NCBI GenBank assembly: GCA_947378425.1
Contig: CANCJV010000041.1
Span: 1 to 35,957, forward strand
Length of the DNA: 35,957 nt
Source: Synechococcaceae cyanobacterium
Lineage (GTDB): Bacteria > Cyanobacteriota > Cyanobacteriia > PCC-6307 > Cyanobiaceae
Direction: 5' to 3'
Positions 27,143-35,957 of the stretch are shown piece after piece (position 1 is the stretch's first letter; each line of letters begins with the position of its first letter). The position numbers and the translations under genes are program-made. Below the pieces are notes generated by a model. The model was not told the origin of the DNA. It was given only the letters and a program-made list of their open reading frames with translations, and made no database searches.

Positions 27143-28116
27143 GCCGCGTCGCCGACTCCCTGTACTGGATCAACCGCTATGTCGAGCGGGCCGAGAACAT
27201 CTCGCGCTTCGTCGAAGTGAGTGAGGCGATGGCCCTCGACTGTCCTCCCGGCAGCGCCGAACCCTGGCTGCCCCTGATCGATGCCAGCGGCGATCGCGAA
27301 TTGTTCGACAAGCTCTACCCCTCCGGCCGGCCCGAAGACGTGATCCGCTTTCTGGTACGCGACGGCGACAATCCCGGCAGCGTCCTCAATTGTCTTGAGT
27401 TCGCCCGTGAGAATGCCCGCCAGATCCGCGATGTGATCACCACCGAGATGTGGGAACAGATCAACGACGTCTACTGGAATCTGCAGGAGGCCAGCTTCTG
27501 GAACCAGCCACCCCAGGAGCAATTGCGCGAAATCCGCCGGGCCTGCCAATTGTTCTACGGCATCACCGACGCCACCCTGAGCCGTGATCTCTCCTGGCAG
27601 TTCAGCCGCCTCGGCCGACTGCTGGAGCGGGCCGACAAGACCACCCGCATCCTCGACGTCAAATACTTCCTGCTGCTGCCCACCCACGAGGAGGTGGGCG
27701 GCGTGCTCGACGAATTGCAGTGGATTGCCCTGCTGCGCACCGCCGGGGCCTATCAGATGTTCCGCCAGTCAAGGCACCAGGCGATCGCGCCGGAGGCGGT
27801 GGCCTCCTTCCTGCTGCTGGATCCGATCTTCCCCCGATCGGTGCGCTACTGCCTGGAACGCATCAACGACACCCTGCGCATCATCAGCAGCAGCGCCGTT
27901 CCCGGCCCACCCGATGATCTGGAATGCCTGATCGGCCTGGTGCTGGCCCGCTGGAGTTTCACCCGCATCGACGAACTGATCGCCAATGGACTGCATGAAG
28001 CGATCGACCATCTGCAACAGGATCTCAACCGGCTCCACGATCTGATCGAAGCGCGCTACTTCATCTCCTCCACCAGCACCCCTCCCGGTTCTGAACCCGC
28101 ATGCGTGCCCGCGTAA
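27136..28116 (+). CDS. Alpha-E domain protein
   Basis: A 326-residue, almost fully helical protein of the alpha-E (DUF403) family. It begins with the family signature MLSRVADSLYWINRYVERAEN and ends with the helical LNRLHDLIEARYF. Other recognisable parts are WEQINDVYWNL, FYGITDATLSRD, FSRLGRLLERADKTTRILDVKYF (a repeat of the N-terminal motif, suggesting an internal duplication) and LDPIFPRSVRYCLERI. The family has no proven activity; it nearly always sits beside the permuted ATP-grasp and transglutaminase genes and is thought to be their partner. It overlaps both neighbours (7 and 16 bases), so the three are translationally coupled. Confidence 0.94.
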   Translation: MLSRVADSLYWINRYVERAENISRFVEVSEAMALDCPPGSAEPWLPLIDASGDRELFDKLYPSGRPEDVIRFLVRDGDNPGSVLNCLEFARENARQIRDVITTEMWEQINDVYWNLQEASFWNQPPQEQLREIRRACQLFYGITDATLSRDLSWQFSRLGRLLERADKTTRILDVKYFLLLPTHEEVGGVLDELQWIALLRTAGAYQMFRQSRHQAIAPEAVASFLLLDPIFPRSVRYCLERINDTLRIISSSAVPGPPDDLECLIGLVLARWSFTRIDELIANGLHEAIDHLQQDLNRLHDLIEARYFISSTSTPPGSEPACVPA

Positions 28117-29000
28117 CCCATAGCCTCGATTATCACTACAGCGCACCCGTGCTGCTGGGGCCCCATCGCTTCTGCCTCAAGCCCCGCGGGCACGGCTTCC
28201 AGCGCCTGGTGCACTTTCAGTTCGCGATCACACCAGAACCGGCCTGGCTCTATCCGCTGGTCGCCGCCAGTGGGGATGAGATTCTGCGGGCCCGCTTCGA
28301 GGGCAGCACCGACCACTTCAGCCTGCGCTCGGTGAGTGAGGTGGAGACGCAGCTGCCGCCGCCGCTGGCCATCTGCCTGGAAGAGAACGAGCCCCAGCTC
28401 CCCTATCCGATCGGCCATCTCAACACCGATCTCAGCGGGGCGATCGCCGGCTGGCTCCCCAACGGTCAGCATGATCCCGCGGCGGTGGACCTGGCCCAGG
28501 AGGCGCTGATGGGCAGCGATCAGCGGGCGCTGATGTTTCTGGACCAACTGGTGGAGATGATCCAGGACCGGGTCAAGTACACCCAGCGCCACGTCGGTCC
28601 GGCCTGGCCGGCCGGCCGGACCCTCAAGGAGCGGGTGGGCTCCTGCCGCGATCTGGCGATGCTGATGATCGAATCCTGCCGCTGCGTCGGACTGCCGGCC
28701 CGTTTTGTCAGCGGCTATCACCTGGTGGAGCCGAAGCCCCGGCAATACGACCTGCACGCCTGGGCTGAGATCTATCTGCCGGGAGCCGGTTGGCGCGGCT
28801 TCGACCCGAGTGGCATGGGGGCCATCGACGATCGCTACATCACCCTGGCCACCTCCTCCAAGCCCCTGCTCACCGCCGCCATCAATGGCAGCTTCTCCGG
28901 CGACGAGCCCGTGCAGAGCGAGATGACCTGGAACATCGAGGCCGAAATCCTGGAAAACAACCACCTGGCCGCCGAAGCCATGGACGTGATGCAGATCTGA
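28101..29000 (+). CDS. Transglutaminase-like cysteine protease family protein
   Basis: A 299-residue protein with the N-terminal beta domain typical of bacterial transglutaminase-like proteins (MRARVTHSLDYHYSAPVLLG, then HRFCLKPRG) and a C-terminal papain-like core. The triad is complete: Cys182 in GSCRDLAMLMI, His219 in YDLHAWAEIYLPG and Asp235 in WRGFDPSG. Family members can be peptidases or amide-forming enzymes; here a peptidase or peptide-transferase role on the product of the ATP-grasp partner is inferred. There is no signal peptide or membrane segment, so it should be cytoplasmic. It overlaps the alpha-E gene by 16 bases. A perfect 12-bp palindrome, AAGGCCGGCCTT, lies just after it at 29030-29041. 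Confidence 0.93.
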   Translation: MRARVTHSLDYHYSAPVLLGPHRFCLKPRGHGFQRLVHFQFAITPEPAWLYPLVAASGDEILRARFEGSTDHFSLRSVSEVETQLPPPLAICLEENEPQLPYPIGHLNTDLSGAIAGWLPNGQHDPAAVDLAQEALMGSDQRALMFLDQLVEMIQDRVKYTQRHVGPAWPAGRTLKERVGSCRDLAMLMIESCRCVGLPARFVSGYHLVEPKPRQYDLHAWAEIYLPGAGWRGFDPSGMGAIDDRYITLATSSKPLLTAAINGSFSGDEPVQSEMTWNIEAEILENNHLAAEAMDVMQI

Positions 29001-29126
29001 GCCGCCGTCGCCGCGAGATGGCGTGATCCAAGGCCGGCCTTAAGGATTTCGGCCTGGTAGCGGATCGGACAACACAGCGCTCGATGCCGGGCGATGACTG
29101 CTCCCACTACGTTCTAGCCCTCCCCC

Positions 29127-31547
<2,421 letters not shown>

Positions 31548-31557
31548 CCCCTGGACG

Positions 31558-33636
31558 ATGACGTGGATGGAACCCGCAGCCCGGGCGGCTGAAGCCCGGT
31601 TGATCAAGGCCGGCATCCAGCTGACCCTCGGCGGTGAGCCCACCGTGGTGCCGTTCGAGCCCGAGGGGGCCGAATGGAGTGTCACGGCCGATGGCCCCAC
31701 CAAGCTGTCGATCGCCCGCCGCCTCGGCCAGGAGCTGCAGCTGGGCGCCTGGCCCGGCAGCACCCTGCTCTATTGCCCCGGCAAGCGCTACGACGGCGAG
31801 GTCAACCCTCGCTGGGCCCTGCGGCTGATCACCGGCCTGGCCGGTCAGCCGCCGGTGCGCTGGCCCAACCCCTGCCAGCCCGGCCAGGCCGGCCGCCAAC
31901 CGGCTGGCGATGAGGGCGAAGCCTGGCTGGCCAGGCTGGCGGAACTCCTGGGCATCGAGCTCGAACCGCTGCCCCTGCGCGATCCCCTCGATGGCGAGCG
32001 GCGGGTCTGGGCCGTGCCGCTGAGCAGCGATCCCGACGACGACAGCGACCCGGCCCGGCGCTCGATCCCCTGGCGGCCGGCCGCCTGGCCCCTGGACGAG
32101 GCCCTGCGGGATCTCAGTGGGGCGCCGGGACCTGCCGGCCTGCGCCTGCCCCTGGAGCACATGCCGGAAGCGCTGCCACGCCAGGTGCTCACCCTGGAGA
32201 TCGGCGCCGACGGCTGGGAGCTGTTCCTGCCGCCCCTCACCCGCCGCCCCCTGGAAACCCTGCTGCAGGCCGTGGCCGACAGCCTGGATGATCTGGCGGC
32301 GCCGCGGCTCAGCGGCGTGCTGCCGGTGGACACCGAAGGCCACTGGCAGGTGCTCGGCCTCACGGCCGATCCCGGGGTGCTGGAGATCAACCTGCCGATC
32401 TGCCACGGCTGGGCCGACTATCACGGCTGGATGACCCTGCTGGAGCAGGCCTGCGCGACGGTGGGTCTGCGCAGCTGGAAGGCGGCGGCCGGCGGCCGCC
32501 AGGAAAGTACCGGCGGCGGCAATCACCTGCTCTGGGGCGGGCCGGATCTGGCCCACCATCCCTTCTTCAGTCGGCCGGCCTGGCTGGTGGGAATCCTGCG
32601 CTACTGGCAGCACCACCCGGCCCTGGCCTACCTGTTCAGCGGCCCCGGTGTGGGTCCCTCCTCCCAGGCACCTCGGCCCGATGAGGCGGCCGGCTCGATC
32701 TTTGATCTGGAGCTGGCCTACCGGGCGCTGGAGGAGGCCGACGACGGCCGCAGCCCCGACGATCCCCGCGGTGACCATCGCAGCCTGATCGGCGAAACCC
32801 TGCGCCATCTGCACGCCGACCGCAGCGGCAACAACCATCGCTGCGAAATCAGCTTCGACAAGTTCTGGAATCCCGGTGCCCCCGCCGGCTGCCTCGGCCT
32901 GGTGGAATTCCGGGCCCTGGAAAGCCTGCCCCAGGCGGGCTGGAGCAGCGCCATCGCCCTGCTCTGGAGCAGCCTGGCCGCCCACCTGCTGGAGCCGGCC
33001 CATCGCCCCAAGGCTCTGCGGGACTGGGGGCCCGCACTGCACGACCGCATGCTGCTGCCCAGCCAGCTGTGGGCGGATCTGGAGGCGATCCTGGCCGAGC
33101 TGGCCGCGGACGGTCTTGTGCTCGATCCCACCCCCTACAGGCAGATCTGGGAGTGGCGCTTCCCACCGCTGCTGAGCTGGCAACAGGATGCCGACACGGT
33201 GGAACTCAGACCGGCCCTCGAACCCTGGCCCCTGATCTGCGACACCCCCGTCCAGGGCGGCTTCACCAGCCGCTTCATCGATGGCTCGTTGCGCCGCTTC
33301 GAGGTGAGCGTCAGCGAGGCCTTCCGCCAGCACGGCACCATGCTGCTCAATGGCCGCCCGCTGCCCCTTCAGAGGGACAGGCACGGGCAGAGCCTGGCGG
33401 TGCGTTATCGGCATCTGCGCCTCTATCCCTGCCTGCACCCCGCCATCGCCCCCCAGCTGCCGCTGGACCTGCAGATCCTCACTCCCACGGGCTGCAGCAG
33501 TTTTCGTCTCGAGGAGCAGGATCTGGCCTTCAGGCCCGTGGATCCAACCTCCTTGGCCGGGGCCGACCCGGCGGCGCCCCCCTGGAGTGGCCGCCAGCGT
33601 CCCGTTGATGTCACTCTCGATCTGCGGCTGGATTGA
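31558..33636 (+). CDS. Stand-alone DUF2126 protein (predicted COOH-NH2 ligase fold)
   Basis: A 692-residue DUF2126 protein. The family has been proposed to have a glutamine-synthetase/gamma-glutamylcysteine-synthetase-like amide ligase fold. Signatures in order: TLGGEPTVVPFEPEG, LYCPGKRYDGEVNPRWAL, LTADPGVLEINLPICHGW, ESTGGGNHLLWGGPDL, NNHRCEISFDKFWNP, GLVEFRALESLP, WGPALHDRMLLPSQLW, ELRPALEPWPLI and SRFIDGSLRRFEVSV. In many bacteria DUF2126 is fused to an N-terminal transglutaminase domain (about 1,100 residues); here that domain is missing, and a separate transglutaminase gene is nearby. ATG 31558 is chosen; GTG 31528 would overlap glgP by 20 bases. No signal peptide. Family is sure; reaction is not known. 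Confidence 0.9.
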   Translation: MTWMEPAARAAEARLIKAGIQLTLGGEPTVVPFEPEGAEWSVTADGPTKLSIARRLGQELQLGAWPGSTLLYCPGKRYDGEVNPRWALRLITGLAGQPPVRWPNPCQPGQAGRQPAGDEGEAWLARLAELLGIELEPLPLRDPLDGERRVWAVPLSSDPDDDSDPARRSIPWRPAAWPLDEALRDLSGAPGPAGLRLPLEHMPEALPRQVLTLEIGADGWELFLPPLTRRPLETLLQAVADSLDDLAAPRLSGVLPVDTEGHWQVLGLTADPGVLEINLPICHGWADYHGWMTLLEQACATVGLRSWKAAAGGRQESTGGGNHLLWGGPDLAHHPFFSRPAWLVGILRYWQHHPALAYLFSGPGVGPSSQAPRPDEAAGSIFDLELAYRALEEADDGRSPDDPRGDHRSLIGETLRHLHADRSGNNHRCEISFDKFWNPGAPAGCLGLVEFRALESLPQAGWSSAIALLWSSLAAHLLEPAHRPKALRDWGPALHDRMLLPSQLWADLEAILAELAADGLVLDPTPYRQIWEWRFPPLLSWQQDADTVELRPALEPWPLICDTPVQGGFTSRFIDGSLRRFEVSVSEAFRQHGTMLLNGRPLPLQRDRHGQSLAVRYRHLRLYPCLHPAIAPQLPLDLQILTPTGCSSFRLEEQDLAFRPVDPTSLAGADPAAPPWSGRQRPVDVTLDLRLD

Positions 33637-33641
33637 GCCGT

Positions 33642-33661
33642 CACCAGGTCTGAACTTGGTG
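33642..33661. terminator. Hairpin between convergent genes
   Basis: CACCAGGT (33642-33649) pairs with ACTTGGTG (33654-33661), eight pairs including one G-T, around a 4-base loop. It starts 6 bases after the DUF2126 stop and lies between two convergent genes, where a bidirectional terminator would be expected. No T-run follows on either strand, so termination here is only a possibility. Confidence 0.35.
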
Positions 33662-33749
33662 CCCCGGATGGCCCCTTGGCCGGAGCGCCGAGGTCAGATT
33701 GGGGATCGGTGCCGCCTTGCCGATCTGCCCCTGAGGAGCCGCCGGCCCC

Positions 33750-34295
33750 CTACCAGCTGACGCCGTGCAGCTTGGGCAAGGGAGCCGTGCGGAACGTGGT
33801 GGCAAACAGGCGCGGAATACGGCGGCTGTTGTACACACGAAACTCGCGCATCACACTGGCACCCTCTTCGCGCACGGCCTGATTGAGCACCACCGAGCCA
33901 TCGGGATCGGAGACGGAGCGATGGAAGGTGCCGGGAGGAATGCGCAGGATGTCGCCACCGGTTTCGAGGCGAACGATGTGATATGGATAATTCCAGCCCA
34001 GATTCACCAGATAGAAAGTGCGACCGCCGTGCAGTGCCAGCAGATTGTCTTCCTGGTGGGGATGGAGATAGAACTGCCAGGCGCCGGTCTTCTCTTCATC
34101 GGGGGGACTGACGGCGGGACCGCTGTGGATCACCAGATCGCGGGCATTCGATGTGGCAACGGTGATATCAAAGAAACGGACAGCCGGGGTATCGCGGAAC
34201 TTTTCGTAGGGGACCAGTTCGAACATCGGTGCCTGGCGGGGCGCCCTCTGGGGGCTGGCGTGCAGATGTTCGCTGCTGGGGCGGCTGATGGTCAT
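33750..34295 (-). CDS. Cupin-fold protein of unknown function
   Basis: A 181-residue protein with a single cupin (beta-barrel) domain. Motif 1 shows His78, His80 and Glu82 (HPHQED), then LLALHGG. Motif 2 shows PPGTFH with His125. These would form a metal site. Cupins range from isomerases and dioxygenases to non-enzymatic binding proteins, and no substrate can be named. It has no signal peptide. The ATG at 34295 gives 23 polar residues before the likely domain start; the in-frame ATG at 34226 (MFELVPYEKF) is an alternative. It converges with the DUF2126 gene and diverges from the CsgG-family gene. Confidence 0.75.
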   Translation of the reverse strand: MTISRPSSEHLHASPQRAPRQAPMFELVPYEKFRDTPAVRFFDITVATSNARDLVIHSGPAVSPPDEEKTGAWQFYLHPHQEDNLLALHGGRTFYLVNLGWNYPYHIVRLETGGDILRIPPGTFHRSVSDPDGSVVLNQAVREEGASVMREFRVYNSRRIPRLFATTFRTAPLPKLHGVSW

Positions 34296-34508
34296 GGCGG
34301 GGGCTGCGGTCAGGCAGCCCTGGGTTTGGGATCAACCAGTGAACCGAACGTCGCCCCTGGCAACCGTCGAGCTGGCTACCGAATTGCACTACCGCTGGTC
34401 CACTTTGCCGATTGGTGGGACCCGGGGTGACGGCCTGGGCAACCCCACGCCGATCGGGGGAGAGGCTTGCGGTTGCTTGAATGGAGGTTGGGAGATCTCG
34501 GGGTTTCG

Positions 34509-35366
34509 ATGCTGAAGCAGTCGATCAGGGCCCGTCTCACCGGCCTGCTGCTGGCCGGACTGTTGGCGCCCCTGCCGGCAGCCCTCGCCCAGTCCAGTGG
34601 CCCCGTTGGCGTTCCCTACAGGCCCACGGTCTCGGTGCCTGACTTCAAGAACACCGTCACCCAGCCCACCTGGTGGTGGCAGGGGCCCGTGGCGGCGGAT
34701 CTGGCGTCGGCCCTGGCCAATGAACTCCAGGCCACCGGCAGCCTGCAGGTGGTGGAACGCAGCAACGTCGGAGCCGTGTTGAGCGAGCAGGAACTGACCG
34801 AGCTGGGCATCGTGCGCAAGGGCCCCAACGCCGCCCGCAAGGGTCAGATGACCGGCGCCCGCTACATCGTGCTGGGCACGGTGACCTCCTACGACTCCAA
34901 TGTCGAGGAGAAGGCCAGTGGCAGCAATTTCGGCCTGATGGGCTTCGGCACCAACCAACAGCAACTTGAAACCAAGGACTACGTGGCGATCGACATCCGG
35001 GTGGTGGACAGCAGCAGCGGCGAGGTGGTGGGTGCCCGCACCGTCGAAGGCCGCGCCAGCAATGTGGCCGAAGCCCGCCAACAGGGGGTGAGCCTGCTGC
35101 CCCTGGCCGGCGCCGCCCTGCTGCTGGCACCCAACATGGGCCGCACCGGCCAGGTGCTGACCGGTGCGGCCGGCACCCTCAACTTCGGCAACACCAGTTC
35201 CCAGGCCCAGCGGACCCCGGCCGCCAAGGCGATCCGGGCCGCCCTCATCGAGGCCTCCGAGTACGTCAGCTGCCTGCTGGTGCCCCAGGGGGACTGCCAG
35301 GCCCGTTTCGCCGCCAGGGACCAGCTGCGCCGCGAGCGCAACCAGGGGGTGCTGAAGCTGGACTGA
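34509..35366 (+). CDS. CsgG/HfaB-family exported protein
   Basis: A 285-residue protein of the CsgG family, outer-membrane proteins that form secretion channels (curli in E. coli, holdfast attachment in Caulobacter). Visible family parts are SVPDF (42-46), LANELQATGSLQVVERSNVG, AVLSEQELTELGIV, GARYIVLGTVTSYDS and YVAIDIRVVDSSSGEVVGAR. A Sec signal peptide (MLKQSIRARLTGLLLAGLLA, cleavage near ALA|QS) is clear. There is no lipobox cysteine, unlike typical CsgG, so it should not be lipidated. A short hydrophobic Ala/Leu stretch (about 195-208) and two C-terminal cysteines (255, 263) are extra. The ATG at 34509 is chosen over the frame's opening at 34467 because it starts the signal peptide. No curli subunit genes are nearby. 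Confidence 0.85.
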   Translation: MLKQSIRARLTGLLLAGLLAPLPAALAQSSGPVGVPYRPTVSVPDFKNTVTQPTWWWQGPVAADLASALANELQATGSLQVVERSNVGAVLSEQELTELGIVRKGPNAARKGQMTGARYIVLGTVTSYDSNVEEKASGSNFGLMGFGTNQQQLETKDYVAIDIRVVDSSSGEVVGARTVEGRASNVAEARQQGVSLLPLAGAALLLAPNMGRTGQVLTGAAGTLNFGNTSSQAQRTPAAKAIRAALIEASEYVSCLLVPQGDCQARFAARDQLRRERNQGVLKLD

Positions 35367-35894
35367 CCTCCCCCAGGAGGCTCCTGAACAACCAGACCGG
35401 CGCCCTAGCGATCCACTCCCTTGCTGACGCCAGTCGCACATCCAGCTTCCTTGGCAACCAGATGGAAGCCAACACCAGTCCGGGCAAACGTTGTTGGCCC
35501 AGAGGCGTAGTCCATGCACTCCAGACAGGCTCGAGATGCAGGCAACAACTACCGCAGCCGAGCCATTTCTTTGGTGAGCTCAAAGCCAGCAAGCCAAAGA
35601 AACCAGCAAGAAATCAGGCACCGCTGAGAAAGACCAGCGTCGCAAAATTATTCTTGATCACCCAGAACGTCCTGCCGATCCCGGAGCAATCGCAGCCATC
35701 GCTTTCATCACGTGACGGGGGAACGACTGGCCTGGGGCAGCACGCCCCGCCACGGAGCAAACAGGGTGATCAGGCAATCGCTTTTTCCGCACACTTCGCT
35801 GCAAACCCCTAGGAGTCTGTCTCACATACCCTCAACCCCCGCGCCAGCTCCCCACGGCTCTGAACTGGAGACTTGAACGTTTTGTCATGGGTCA
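35367..35894. other. Gene-free stretch at the right end
   Basis: About 530 bases after the CsgG-family gene with lower GC content than the window. One plus-strand frame (35462-35812) is open but its translation is Lys/Ser/Pro/Gln-rich with no family pattern, and it lacks the high third-position GC of real genes here. A small GC stem (CCTCC / GGAGG) just after the CsgG stop has no T-run. No tRNA or known RNA was recognised. Confidence 0.4.
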
Positions 35895-35957
35895 ATGAGG
35901 GCTGCCTTCCGCCGGCCCCTCCCTCAGGCTCCCGCCAGTGCGGCCCTGTGCAGCTTG
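35895..35957 (+). CDS. Possible start of a gene cut by the window end
   Basis: An ATG at 35895 opens a frame running to the window end (21 codons). It begins with Arg-rich MRAAFRRPLPQ followed by Ala/Leu residues, which could be the start of a signal peptide. There is no ribosome-binding sequence and too little to identify it. Confidence 0.2.
   Translation, partial: MRAAFRRPLPQAPASAALCSL

Noticed and set aside
35462..35812. A 116-residue plus-strand frame near the right end
   Set aside because: It lacks the third-position GC bias of the real genes here and has no family pattern or ribosome-binding site.

Overview
The window looks like chromosome from a high-GC picocyanobacterium of the Cyanobium / cluster-5 Synechococcus type. 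The grounds are the divergent urease operons next to urtABCDE, a cyanobacterial group 2 sigma factor, a cyanoexosortase-type sorting signal, an NtcA-type promoter, and many copies of the cyanobacterial palindrome GCGATCGC (HIP1). The genus is an inference; no rRNA or photosystem gene is present to confirm it. No tRNA, rRNA, CRISPR array or insertion sequence was seen.

Layout. 1-3540 (+): group 2 sigma factor, Dps ferritin and CTP synthase. 3777-9546: a queE ... queC-pabB-pabC block on + (deazaguanine and folate pathways). It is interrupted by two opposite-strand genes for exported proteins, a metal-dependent amidohydrolase and an ecotin-family protease inhibitor whose P1 residue is Arg. 9568-10041 (-): a small secreted protein of unknown function. 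10335-21918: a complete nitrogen-scavenging locus. The urea ABC transporter urtABCDE and urease accessory genes ureEFG are on -, and ureD plus the structural genes ureABC are on +. urtA has a candidate NtcA box correctly spaced from a -10 element, and a strong intrinsic terminator lies between urtA and urtB.

21995-24740 (-): a lower-GC accessory patch with an HpsJ-like membrane protein and a secreted protein ending in a cyanoexosortase-type C-terminal signal, followed by a PilZ (c-di-GMP receptor) protein at normal GC. 24741-25606 shows no convincing gene. 25607-33636 (+): a compact five-gene run of circularly permuted ATP-grasp, alpha-E protein, transglutaminase-like protease, glycogen phosphorylase and a stand-alone DUF2126 ligase-like protein. 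Four of these belong to a widely distributed but biochemically uncharacterised amide-bond-forming/peptidase gene set; glycogen phosphorylase between them is the unusual part. The window closes with a cupin protein (-), a CsgG-family exported protein (+) that lacks a lipoprotein cysteine, and about 590 bases without a convincing gene.

Working together: Urt imports urea, urease hydrolyses it to ammonia and CO2 with nickel inserted by UreDEFG, and NtcA probably turns the importer on under nitrogen shortage. QueE and QueC act in the preQ0/queuosine route, and PabB and PabC make p-aminobenzoate for folate. The strongest candidate for a little-described system is the ATP-grasp / alpha-E / transglutaminase / GlgP / DUF2126 cluster.
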